From positions 1-48,662 of the forward strand of contig JAWCNE010000005.1 in NCBI GenBank assembly GCA_038849025.1: a stretch of 48,662 nucleotides of DNA, in the 5' to 3' direction. The notes below the pieces were generated by a model. That model saw only the letters and a program-made list of their open reading frames with translations. It did not search any database and was not told where the DNA came from. This document shows positions 6,976 through 14,053 of the stretch, one piece after another (within the stretch, counting starts at the first letter, position 1; each line of letters opens with the position of its first letter). Origin of the DNA: WUQU01 sp038849025 (GTDB lineage Archaea > Thermoproteota > Bathyarchaeia > Bathyarchaeales > Bathycorpusculaceae). The position numbers and the translations under genes are program-made.

Positions 6976-7284
6976 ATGAAAGTTGTGTGTCCGATCTGTA
7001 ATCAAGCAGGTATACTCGAAACAAGAGGCAACAGTAGAAGAGTCATCCATTACCAGTGGGTAAACAACAAGCAAATCTTCATAGCCCATAGGGTAGATTC
7101 AATAAAAGAAACACTAAATATAGACATGGTAACAGAAAAGCCCATTTCTCTGGTATCAGATACCGTTAATTCTAGCTCCTTTTCACAAGCAGAAATGGGC
7201 CGGACCGGATTTGAACCGGTGACCTTCCGCACGTCAAGCGGATGTCCTAACCGAGCTAGACTACCGGCCCGACTTTCTTTCTGA
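6976..7284 (+). CDS. Small zinc-ribbon protein, copy 2, reading into tRNA-Val
   Basis: It is a paralogue of the previous gene (CPICNQAGILETRGNSRRV, then IHYQWVNNKQIF), starting at the ATG at 6976 or the in-frame ATG at 6967. The match to copy 1 extends through VTEKPISLVSDT to FSQ. From 7197 on, the frame is simply the antisense of the tRNA-Val gene (MGRTGFEPVTFRT). The native C-terminus has therefore been replaced by tRNA sequence, as expected where an element's end is joined to a tRNA attachment site. Whether this chimeric protein is made is unknown. Confidence 0.5.
   Translation: MKVVCPICNQAGILETRGNSRRVIHYQWVNNKQIFIAHRVDSIKETLNIDMVTEKPISLVSDTVNSSSFSQAEMGRTGFEPVTFRTSSGCPNRARLPARLSF
7197..7270 (-). 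tRNA. tRNA-Val (GAC)
   Basis: The minus strand folds as a 74-base class I tRNA. The acceptor stem is GGGCCGG/CCGGCCC, the anticodon stem TCCGC/GCGGA with loop TTGACGT giving anticodon GAC, and the T arm ACCGG-TTCAAAT-CCGGT. CCA is not encoded. The 3' end points toward the accessory region at lower coordinates, the usual orientation for integration of archaeal elements into tRNA genes. Confidence 0.95.
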
Positions 7285-7442
7285 AAAGAAAGATTATTAA
7301 GAAATTTAGAGCTTTCGGTTTCAAAGTTTAGATATCGCCATAACTCAAATTGCGCCTAAATCTTAAGGATTTTTGAAAAGCTTAGCTTGTTTTCCAGAAC
7401 CTCAAAGTTACTATAAATAACAACTATTTCTCATGATTTCTG

Positions 7443-8768
7443 TTATTTTGTTATCTCTTCCAGCACTTTTCCCTTTGTTTCGATGCCTAACGCTACGGTG
7501 GCAAGGGCTCCTACTAGGTGGGTTATGGCGAATAATGTGAAGGGTGCAGTTAAGCCTCCATGCGCATATAAAAGAGGGGTTAATGTGGGCGCTATTGTAC
7601 CAGCTAGACGGCCTACGCTCGCCGCCGCGCCTGCCCCAGTGCCTCTTATACGTGTGGGGTATAGCTCAGGCGTGTAGGCGTAGAGGGCTGACCACGCGCC
7701 CAAGTTAAAGAAAGATATTACTATGCTCCATAGAAGAATCGGCTCCGGCGCGAAGGCTTGACTTAGGAGGATACTTCCAACACCAGCCATGGTAAGATAG
7801 GCCGCGGCTACTGATTTTCTACCTGCCCGATCTAACAGAAACGCTGCGGTATAGTACCCAGGAACCTGTGCCAACGTAACCACAATCGTCCATTCTATGG
7901 ACTTAACAACCGTTAACCCAAGCTCCTTCACATATATAGTTGGAAGCCAGATGAAAATGCCGTGATAGGTGTAAACTAGCACAGCCCATAGAATCCATAA
8001 AAGAATCGTCCTCTTTTTATACGTAGCCGACCATAACTCTTTCAGCGCCTCTACGACTTTATATTTTTCGCGAAGCTCGACAGGGGACTCTTCCTCAACA
8101 TTTTCACGGACAAGCCCCTGTTTTCTCAAAAATTCTAAGGCTTCTTTAGTTCTTCCTTTTAGTTGCAGATAACGTAAGGATTCAGGCATTAGAAACGCTA
8201 TTAATGGGACTAAAACTATGGGAGTTAGGGCCGCCAAAAAAGTTAGACGCCAACCAAACATCGGAAATAAGATATACGGGAAGAACAAAGATAAGAGCGC
8301 GCCATAAACCCATGAAGCCTCAATTATGCCTAAGAAACGCCCCCTATATTTTGCAGGTATGTATTCGGAAACGTAGACTCCAGGCTGGGGAAGGGATCCC
8401 CCAAGCCCCACTCCAGCCAAGAAACGCAAAAAACCCATTGTTAAGGCCTCGGGGGCAAGCGCGTTAGCAGCCGTGAAAACTGTCATAGTTAAGGTGGTTA
8501 AAAGTAGTGTTCTCTTTCTCCCTATATTGTCTGCCAGAATCCCGCACAGTAGTGCCCCGCAAAACATGCCCAAATAGCCAACGCTTAAAAGTAGTCCAGA
8601 CTCGAAAGCTCCAAGATTAAACTCGCTAATGATAGGAGTTAAAACAGCCGCAACCAACATAACGTTCATGCCAGTGAAGCAATAAATAAGACTCCCTATA
8701 ATGAGCAACCTATAATGAAAGCTTGAAAGGGAAGCAGTCTCCAAAGAGTAAAATATATTTCTCTCCAT
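7443..8768 (-). CDS. Major facilitator superfamily transporter
   Basis: A 441-residue protein with 12 predicted membrane segments in two halves and a central charged loop at about residues 195-240. The signature between TM2 and TM3 is present (GILADNIGRKRT, about residues 77-88), and PESLRYL before the central loop is typical of the sugar/organic-acid:H+ symporter branch. The substrate cannot be read from sequence. The ATG has a TATA-like TTAAAAATA about 40 bases upstream. A palindrome very like the operators of the cysteine gene lies farther upstream at 8831-8845, so an amino-acid or sulfur link is possible but speculative. Confidence 0.85.
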   Translation of the reverse strand: MERNIFYSLETASLSSFHYRLLIIGSLIYCFTGMNVMLVAAVLTPIISEFNLGAFESGLLLSVGYLGMFCGALLCGILADNIGRKRTLLLTTLTMTVFTAANALAPEALTMGFLRFLAGVGLGGSLPQPGVYVSEYIPAKYRGRFLGIIEASWVYGALLSLFFPYILFPMFGWRLTFLAALTPIVLVPLIAFLMPESLRYLQLKGRTKEALEFLRKQGLVRENVEEESPVELREKYKVVEALKELWSATYKKRTILLWILWAVLVYTYHGIFIWLPTIYVKELGLTVVKSIEWTIVVTLAQVPGYYTAAFLLDRAGRKSVAAAYLTMAGVGSILLSQAFAPEPILLWSIVISFFNLGAWSALYAYTPELYPTRIRGTGAGAAASVGRLAGTIAPTLTPLLYAHGGLTAPFTLFAITHLVGALATVALGIETKGKVLEEITK

Positions 8769-8830
8769 ATCTTTTCCATAACTCTATTTGCCATCACTGT
8801 TTAGCATATTTTTAACTCGCATCGGATAAA

Positions 8831-8845
8831 CTTAACGATGTTAAA
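8831..8845. promoter_or_regulatory. Operator-like palindrome upstream of the MFS gene
   Basis: CTTAACGATGTTAAA matches the two operators at 17056-17090 (read TTTAACGGTGTTAAA) at 13 of 15 positions, keeping the TTAAC-N3-GTTAA inverted repeat. It is about 60 bases upstream of the MFS start and just upstream of its TATA-like element. One copy only, so it may be chance. Confidence 0.3.
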
Positions 8846-8956
8846 CGAATTTGTTAGAATATTAGACATTAAATTATTCCCATTTAATTACCACTAAAGA
8901 GAGGGTTAAGTAACGAAAAATGTGCAGTCCGCCAGAATTGTGTTGGGAAACCGATT

Positions 8957-8972
8957 TAATCAAAACATGTTT
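8957..8972. repeat. 16-bp perfect palindrome
   Basis: TCAAAACATGTTTTGA is its own reverse complement. It sits between the PP-loop gene's 3' end and the MFS promoter region. It could be a regulator site or a weak transcript-end hairpin. The rest of 8769-9018 shows no gene I can support. Confidence 0.35.
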
Positions 8973-9018
8973 TGAAAACTTACAGGAGAATAGTCGGCAA
9001 TAGCCATGTATAAAGTGT

Positions 9019-9999
9019 CTACCTAACCTTAATTGCCTCCACTTCTTCTTTAGTAGGGATGTTAACAACTATCTGTTTTTCAAGTTTTTCTCTACCAAAT
9101 TTTACGTTGACTTTTCCTGTTTTTCGGTCTGAATAGAAAGCGGTTAGCTGCGCAGCCTTTTCTATAGCCCCTTTTGTCTTGGGCCCTTGTAAAAGGGTTA
9201 TGGGACTTCCGCATCCTTGTGCCTCAAAGGCGTAATCGCTTTTAGCTTTAAGCTTGAGCAGAAGCTCGTTTTCGTTTTGGTTTCTTCCAACAATTATCTT
9301 GTTTTTCCCATATCTGAAATGTCTCCCCACTTTCAATAATTGTATATCTTTGAGGGAAATTTTCTTTTTGTGGTTGAATAGGTCTTTAAGCTTGTTTGCA
9401 AATTCCTTATATGTTAATAAGCAGCCTCCAGCGGGGCATGGATAATCATTTATTCCAGATTTTTTGGCAAGTTCGATCTGCTTTTTACGCGATCTGCCCC
9501 GTATGTCTAAAAGTTTTTTTCTGTCAACCCACCCTTTTATTTCAGCTTCAGTTTTTGGAAGCAATTTCGCTGAGAGAGGCCTTAGAATCTTGCCCTTTAA
9601 GCCTGCCTCTTTCTCTATAATCTCCAGAGCTTTCCTATGCTGAGACATCGGCCTCTCACCTAAAACCTCTCCTGTAAAAATAAAGGATGCACCTATCTCC
9701 TTGGCGTATTTCTTAGCCCTTTTAAGCATGAAGATTCTACAATCGATACATGGGTTCATCCCCCTTCCATAGCCAAATTTCGGTTTCCTCACAACCCTCA
9801 AATAATCCAATCCGACGTTCATTACCTTTAGTGGCACATTAAATCTTTTAGCCACTTCATAGGCTCCGCATCCACCCCTCCTACACAAACAAAAAGGTGT
9901 TACAAAGTTTACTGCCTCAACATGGATTCCTTGGTCTAAAATTAATTTAACAGCTAAAGTGCTATCTAAACCTCCGGACAGAAGCGCTAAAGCTTTCAC
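9019..9999 (-). CDS. PP-loop ATPase, MnmA/ThiI-like tRNA thiolase candidate
   Basis: The 326-residue protein opens with the PP-loop SGGLDSTLA (residues 8-16), which adenylates a substrate with ATP. Cysteines at CLCRRGGC, PCIDCR (about 83-87) and CPAGGC (about 188-193) suggest thiol chemistry or metal binding. The C-terminal part (VGRHFRYGKNKIIVGRNQNE, then N) resembles the NFACT-R/DUF814 RNA-binding fold. This is the domain order of COG0482-like proteins predicted to thiolate tRNA. The start at ATG 9999 gives the full PP-loop. The exact modified base is unknown. It is a single-gene unit. Confidence 0.75.
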   Translation of the reverse strand: MKALALLSGGLDSTLAVKLILDQGIHVEAVNFVTPFCLCRRGGCGAYEVAKRFNVPLKVMNVGLDYLRVVRKPKFGYGRGMNPCIDCRIFMLKRAKKYAKEIGASFIFTGEVLGERPMSQHRKALEIIEKEAGLKGKILRPLSAKLLPKTEAEIKGWVDRKKLLDIRGRSRKKQIELAKKSGINDYPCPAGGCLLTYKEFANKLKDLFNHKKKISLKDIQLLKVGRHFRYGKNKIIVGRNQNENELLLKLKAKSDYAFEAQGCGSPITLLQGPKTKGAIEKAAQLTAFYSDRKTGKVNVKFGREKLEKQIVVNIPTKEEVEAIKVR

Positions 10000-10118
10000 C
10001 TTTTAATCCCGCTAGGTATTACCACTCATATTTTACTCTTCACAGTAAATGGGATATTGTCAATTTAAAAGTTATGATAACATAAGTGTGTATCCCATCT
10101 TCTGCCGGAACTAACAAG

Positions 10119-10211
10119 ATGCGATCTAACAACGACGAATGGAAGAAACAACGGATAAGGGAAAATTGTGTTAAGGCTTGTCAAGCCACTAAAGCTCGCC
10201 TCGATTTTTGA
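10119..10211 (+). CDS. Possible 30-residue ORF
   Basis: Reads MRSNNDEWKKQRIRENCVKA, then CQATKARLDF and stop. The composition is protein-like and the frame stays open upstream to a GTG, but no ribosome site is clear. It may be a leader peptide for the JAMM gene, a gene scrap, or chance. The rest of 10000-10284 has no other content I can name apart from the JAMM promoter region. Confidence 0.18.
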   Translation: MRSNNDEWKKQRIRENCVKACQATKARLDF

Positions 10212-10284
10212 CCAGAGATGCATGAGCGAAACTCACGAAACTTCTAAAAATATTAATTGGCGCATCAAGATATTAAGGATTAAA

Positions 10285-10692
10285 ATGGTTTTAAAAATTA
10301 AGAGTCAGCATCTGGAAAAGATATTCCATCATGCTAGAAAATGCTATCCTCTTGAAGCCTGCGGAATTTTAGTTGGCAGGGTGAAGGGAGAGGAAAGGGT
10401 CGTCACAGAAGTCTACCATACAAAAAACATGCTTGCCTCATCTTCATCGTATCAGATTGATCCAATAGAGCAATTAAGAGTTTTTGAAAAAGCCGAACTT
10501 ATGAATCTCAACGTTTTGGGTTTTTACCACAGTCACCCATTTTGGGATTCCTACTGGTCTAAAGCTGACGACGAAGCAAGCAAACTCTGGATCGGATATG
10601 TTTTCCTAATAATTTCTCTAAAAAAAGAAGAAGTAAACGCATACATAAGGAAGCAGGAAGGGGTTAAAAATGAGGATATAGTAATTCTTTAA
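10285..10692 (+). CDS. JAMM/MPN+ metalloprotease
   Basis: The start is the internal ATG at 10285, since the longer ORF adds 39 residues unlike the family and runs through an AT-rich promoter (AAATATTAATT near 10247). The 135-residue product is a minimal JAB domain with Glu24 in EACGILVG and the zinc motif HSHP...S..D (His82, His84, Ser92, Asp95). Archaeal JAMM proteases remove ubiquitin-like SAMP modifiers or process small sulfur carriers. No SAMP or ThiS gene is adjacent, so the substrate is open. Confidence 0.88.
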   Translation: MVLKIKSQHLEKIFHHARKCYPLEACGILVGRVKGEERVVTEVYHTKNMLASSSSYQIDPIEQLRVFEKAELMNLNVLGFYHSHPFWDSYWSKADDEASKLWIGYVFLIISLKKEEVNAYIRKQEGVKNEDIVIL

Positions 10693-10850
10693 ACATTTAT
10701 GCGAGGAAAAACATGCAGGAAGAGGAACCATTGTTTTTATGTTACGGAAAAAGAAGCAAATTTTTATAGGAAGCCGGAACCAGCTGACCGACGGAAAAGC
10801 TGTAAAGGGGGACTGGAACAAGTTTTTAAGGGCAAACTTTATGATTAATA

Positions 10851-10869
10851 AAGTATATATAATATATAC
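10851..10869 (+). promoter_or_regulatory. TATA-rich promoter of the 10897 gene
   Basis: AAGTATATATAATATATAC lies about 30-45 bases upstream of the ATG at 10897, a good place for an archaeal TATA box giving a short leader. The upstream stretch 10693-10850 has no gene; it contains only short plus-strand runs without a start. Confidence 0.6.
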
Positions 10870-10896
10870 GCGTATTTATTTAGGGCGGTGTATGGT

Positions 10897-11202
10897 ATGT
10901 CACGAATAAGTCGGCGGGAATGTCTTATAACAGGATTGAAAAGTGAGGAGATCGACCTTGTAATTGGTGATTTGAAGGCTTTTTTGAAGGAGGAGAGGCT
11001 TCCGGAAGGATATACTGTAAGTGTCTACAAAGACTCTGTGGCATGCTGTGGAACCTTCCCAGTGGGGATCGCCGTTGAAATAGAAGGGTTTGAGAAACAT
11101 GTAATAGAGGATTTAGACCGAAGATTGTACGCTAAGATAATAGAGATTTGCGAGCAAAGGGGAATCGAGCATCATAAATGTGAACCTATAAAGATTGTTT
11201 AA
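10897..11202 (+). CDS. Small conserved-looking protein, unknown function
   Basis: I prefer the ATG at 10897 (GGGCGGTG upstream) over the GTG at 10888. The 101-residue product is mixed alpha/beta with a Cys pair in the centre (VACCGTFPVGIAVEIEGF) and a Cys near the end (HHKCEP). No known motif is visible. It is followed after only 6 bases by a stand-alone RAM domain. The pair may be co-transcribed and act as ligand-sensing partners, which is inference. Confidence 0.6.
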   Translation: MSRISRRECLITGLKSEEIDLVIGDLKAFLKEERLPEGYTVSVYKDSVACCGTFPVGIAVEIEGFEKHVIEDLDRRLYAKIIEICEQRGIEHHKCEPIKIV

Positions 11203-11208
11203 AAAGCT

Positions 11209-11472
11209 ATGGAAGTGGCACAATTGGTCTTTGCGTATATTTTGGGCAAGCTGGAAAAAGGAAGCGAACTAGAGGTGCTTAACGCGTTAAAAAATTTTGA
11301 GCAAGTCGAAAAAGCCAGTATAATCTATGGAATATACGATTTGTGCATTGAAGCCCGTTTCAAAACTATGGAGGAATTAGACGAGTTCGTATTCAATACC
11401 GTTAGGAAAACTTCCGGTATAAAAGATACATGCACCCTCATAGTTGCCAAAATATTCAAAAAAGAGCAATAA
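11209..11472 (+). CDS. Stand-alone Lrp/AsnC ligand-binding (RAM) domain
   Basis: The 87 residues form one beta-alpha-beta-beta-alpha-beta RAM unit (AQLVFAYILGKLEKGSELEV, IIYGIYDLCIEARF, IKDTCTLIVAKIF) with no DNA-binding helix-turn-helix. RAM domains bind amino acids and assemble into octamers. Single-domain versions can modulate full-length Lrp proteins or act as sensors. The ATG at 11209 follows the upstream gene closely. Confidence 0.85.
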   Translation: MEVAQLVFAYILGKLEKGSELEVLNALKNFEQVEKASIIYGIYDLCIEARFKTMEELDEFVFNTVRKTSGIKDTCTLIVAKIFKKEQ

Positions 11473-11489
11473 CCCAATTTAACCTCTCA

Positions 11490-11636
11490 TCAATTTTTAT
11501 CATCCTTGAGCAGATAGAACCCTACAATTTTAGGTTTATCTTCGGAGAAAAGCGTCGAATATACCTCTTTTATTCCAAGTGCAATAGACTGTTTCGGCCT
11601 GCTTAGATATTTGCTTTCGCTTCCACATATGGCCAC
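11490..11636 (-). CDS. Possible small protein, leaderless
   Basis: A GTG at 11636 starts 48 residues reading MAICGSESKYLSRPKQSIAL, then GIKEVYSTLFSEDKPKIVGF and so on. A TATA-like TTTTTAAA lies about 24 bases upstream on the minus strand, the spacing of a leaderless archaeal transcript. The sequence is protein-like and not low-complexity. No family is recognised. A longer ATG version exists but runs through the TATA element. Confidence 0.4.
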   Translation of the reverse strand: MAICGSESKYLSRPKQSIALGIKEVYSTLFSEDKPKIVGFYLLKDDKN

Positions 11637-11738
11637 TTTATTTAATAGCAAGAAACATTTAAAAATGCTCAAAAGCGCTGTATTGCAGAGGTTTTATCCG
11701 AAACAAATTTATTTTTAAATTCTTTACTGAATTGCTAT

Positions 11739-11969
11739 ATGTACACGGAAGAAACGCTTGTAAAAATCAAGACTAGATATGAAAAGTTTCGCAAAAGTGG
11801 TGATGGGGACCCTTTAGCCTTAAAAAAAGATGTAGAAAAACTATTGGAAGAAGCAAAAGCAGAAGGCGCCTCTAAAGCTGTGGAAGAGTTGGAAGAAATT
11901 CTAATAGACCTTTCATTTTTAACCGAAGAGATAAGATGTAACTGCCAAATCACAAAATGCCATTGCTAA
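11739..11969 (+). CDS. Small helical protein with Cys-rich tail
   Basis: A 76-residue, highly charged, helix-forming protein (two helices at about 5-35 and 38-62) ending in CNCQITKCHC, five metal- or redox-capable residues in ten. An A/T-rich TATA-like element about 25 bases before the ATG suggests leaderless translation. The tail could hold zinc, copper or an iron-sulfur cluster. The function is unknown. Confidence 0.65.
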   Translation: MYTEETLVKIKTRYEKFRKSGDGDPLALKKDVEKLLEEAKAEGASKAVEELEEILIDLSFLTEEIRCNCQITKCHC

Positions 11970-12062
11970 GCACAACGCCTTAATGGCTGCACCTCAAAAT
12001 TTCGTTTCCCACAAGTATTTTCATGTAAAGATTTAAAATATGGCGCCTTAAAAACAGAGTGA

Positions 12063-12169
12063 GCCGGGATGGCGGAGTGGATAACGCGCAGGCCTTGAGG
12101 CTTTGAAAGGCTCTGCCAGAAAGCCTGTGGCCCTTTTGGGCCGCGTGGGTTCGAATCCCACTCCCGGCG
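12063..12169 (+). tRNA. tRNA-Ser (TGA) with a short intron
   Basis: Class II tRNA: acceptor GCCGGGA/TCCCGGC, anticodon stem CAGGC/GCCTG, a long variable arm GGCCCTTTTGGGCC, and T arm GTGGG-TTCGAAT-CCCAC. The discriminator is G73 as expected for archaeal Ser, and CCA is encoded at 12170-12172. The anticodon loop is interrupted: CTTGA is followed by a 22-base insertion before AAGCCTG. Excision of about 12098-12119 (or 12099-12120, same product) gives the canonical loop CTTGAAA. The exact bulge-helix-bulge cut cannot be fixed by eye. Confidence 0.88.
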
Positions 12170-12415
12170 CCAGTTTTAAGCAATATTTAATCATATTTAA
12201 GTGAAGACAAATTTTCCATAAGATTTACTCACACATCTCGAAATAGGCATATCGAGTTTTGCGAAACTTGATTGCTGAAACGAAAACTTTTTATGCTATA
12301 TGTTTAATTCAACTTGTGACTGGTTGGTAAAGTGATGCCCTGCCAATCCATTTAAGAAAACCGTCGATTCGTGGTTTGCTTAGCCTTTTCCATAAAAATT
12401 TGGGAGACATGCGAT

Positions 12416-14053
12416 ATGTTTTTAGTGGTTTTTGATTTTGATGGAGTACTTGTGAAAGGGGAATATCTGCTTGAACTTGCGAAAATCGTAGGAAAAAGCG
12501 ATGAAATCGAAAAGATAACCAAAGATGGAATTGAAGGGCGAATAAGCTGGAGAGAAAGTTTGATGAAGCGGATAGAGCTTTTAAAGGGAGTCGAATACGA
12601 AAAATGCGTTAAAGCTGCTGAAAACCTTGAGATAAGACAAGGTGCGAAAGAATTTCTGGATTCTCTGCGGAAACTTGGAAAAGTCAAAGTAGGCGTAATA
12701 ACAGGATGCTTTGATATCGCAGTAAACCCTATAAAAGAAAAATTAGATTTAGACTTCGCCATAACTAACAAACTTATATTCAATGATGGCAAGCTTGCTG
12801 GGATGGAAATCACGGTAGACATAAACAAAGACGAGCACATGGAACGTGTAGCCAAACAGTATGGTATTAAAATGGAGAACGTAATAGCCATAGGCGATGG
12901 GGCAAATGACATAAATATGATAAGCAAGGCGGGGCTTGGAATAGCCTTCAACTCGACATCAATACTTAAAAGATACTCAAAAGCAAACATACACTCAGAG
13001 AGACTTGATGAAGCTTTGCCCATTATAGAGTCCTTCATGCAAGAAAGAGTAGAACATGAAAATGCGTTCAATCTCATAAGTAAGGAAAAACTAAAAGTTC
13101 TTGTGTGCGATCCAATAGACTTTAAGGGCGTGGAGCTTCTCAGGAAATTTGGATTTGAAATATTTATCGATCCTGAAATTTCTAAGGAAGATCTTAAAAG
13201 AAAAGTGGCTGAATGCCACGTTCTCATAGTGAGAAGCAGGACAAAAGTTACAAAGGAAATAATTGATGCTGGAAAAAATCTAAAAATAATAGCTAGAGCA
13301 GGAGCAGGCGTAGACAACATCGACGTGGAATATGCAGAGAAAAAAGGGATACGGGTCATATGTGCCCCAGAGGCCGTTGCAACAGCCGTTGCTGAACTTG
13401 CAATAGGGCTTATAATATCCTTGGCTAGGCAGATACCGAGAGCTGAGCATGCAATGAAAGAAGGAAAGTGGATAAAGGGAGAAATTGAAGGTTGGGAACT
13501 CCAGGGAAAAACCATAGGCATAGTAGGTTTCGGGAGGGTAGGCCAAAAAGTTGCAAAGCTTGCAAAGGCTTTTGGAATGAAAATTATGGTTTGCGAACTA
13601 AATAATGCCTCTGAACGTCTTTTAAAAGAATTGGATGCAGAGATTGTACCTTTAGAGGAAATATTGAGAAAAAGCGATATCATAACGTTGCATGTGCCTT
13701 TAACAAAAGAAACATATCACATGATAGGCGAGAAAGAAATACAGCAAATGAAGAACGGCGTTTACATAATCAACACTTCACGAGGGCCAATAATAGATGA
13801 AAAAGCCTTACTTGAAGCGTTGAAAACTGGAAAAATAGCTGGAGCAGCTTTAGATGTTTACGAAAAAGAACCGCCAACCGATTTCTCACTTATGAAGTTG
13901 CCAAACGTGATATGCACCCCGCATATAGGGGCTCAGACAGTGGAAGCCCAAAAATACGCTTCAATAATAGTGGCGCAGAAAATTATTTCCATTATTAAAC
14001 ATTCTCTGGAAAGCACATGCGACTACAAGTGCCAAGAATGCGACAAGTTTTAA
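12416..14053 (+). CDS. Phosphoserine phosphatase-phosphoglycerate dehydrogenase fusion (SerB-SerA)
   Basis: A 545-residue fusion of two serine-pathway enzymes. Residues 1-215 are a HAD phosphatase: DFDGVL (Asp7, Asp9), VITGCFD (about 94-100) and GDGANDINM (160-168), the PSP signature that hydrolyses O-phosphoserine. Residues 226-530 are D-3-phosphoglycerate dehydrogenase: NAD motif GFGRVGQ (371-377), TSRGP with Arg456, and His503 in TPHIG. The C-terminal regulatory ACT/ASB domains of typical SerA are absent. Instead there is a Cys-rich tail (CDYKCQEC). The ATG at 12416 is chosen because GGGAG precedes it by 9 bases and the longer ORF adds no homology. It converges on the aminotransferase with a 4-base overlap. 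Confidence 0.9.
   Translation: MFLVVFDFDGVLVKGEYLLELAKIVGKSDEIEKITKDGIEGRISWRESLMKRIELLKGVEYEKCVKAAENLEIRQGAKEFLDSLRKLGKVKVGVITGCFDIAVNPIKEKLDLDFAITNKLIFNDGKLAGMEITVDINKDEHMERVAKQYGIKMENVIAIGDGANDINMISKAGLGIAFNSTSILKRYSKANIHSERLDEALPIIESFMQERVEHENAFNLISKEKLKVLVCDPIDFKGVELLRKFGFEIFIDPEISKEDLKRKVAECHVLIVRSRTKVTKEIIDAGKNLKIIARAGAGVDNIDVEYAEKKGIRVICAPEAVATAVAELAIGLIISLARQIPRAEHAMKEGKWIKGEIEGWELQGKTIGIVGFGRVGQKVAKLAKAFGMKIMVCELNNASERLLKELDAEIVPLEEILRKSDIITLHVPLTKETYHMIGEKEIQQMKNGVYIINTSRGPIIDEKALLEALKTGKIAGAALDVYEKEPPTDFSLMKLPNVICTPHIGAQTVEAQKYASIIVAQKIISIIKHSLESTCDYKCQECDKF

Noticed and set aside
11980..12183. 67-residue minus-strand ORF with GIRTHAAQKGHRLSG
   Set aside because: It is the antisense of the tRNA-Ser gene, a common false protein.
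12240..12415. C/D-box RNA or riboswitch before SerB-SerA
   Set aside because: A GTGATG and a short TTGGTA/TGCCAA hairpin are present, but no matching D box or known riboswitch core.
12352..13683. 443-residue minus-strand ORF
   Set aside because: It lies wholly antisense to the SerB-SerA fusion, is Ser/Phe-rich as antisense frames tend to be, and has no family motif.
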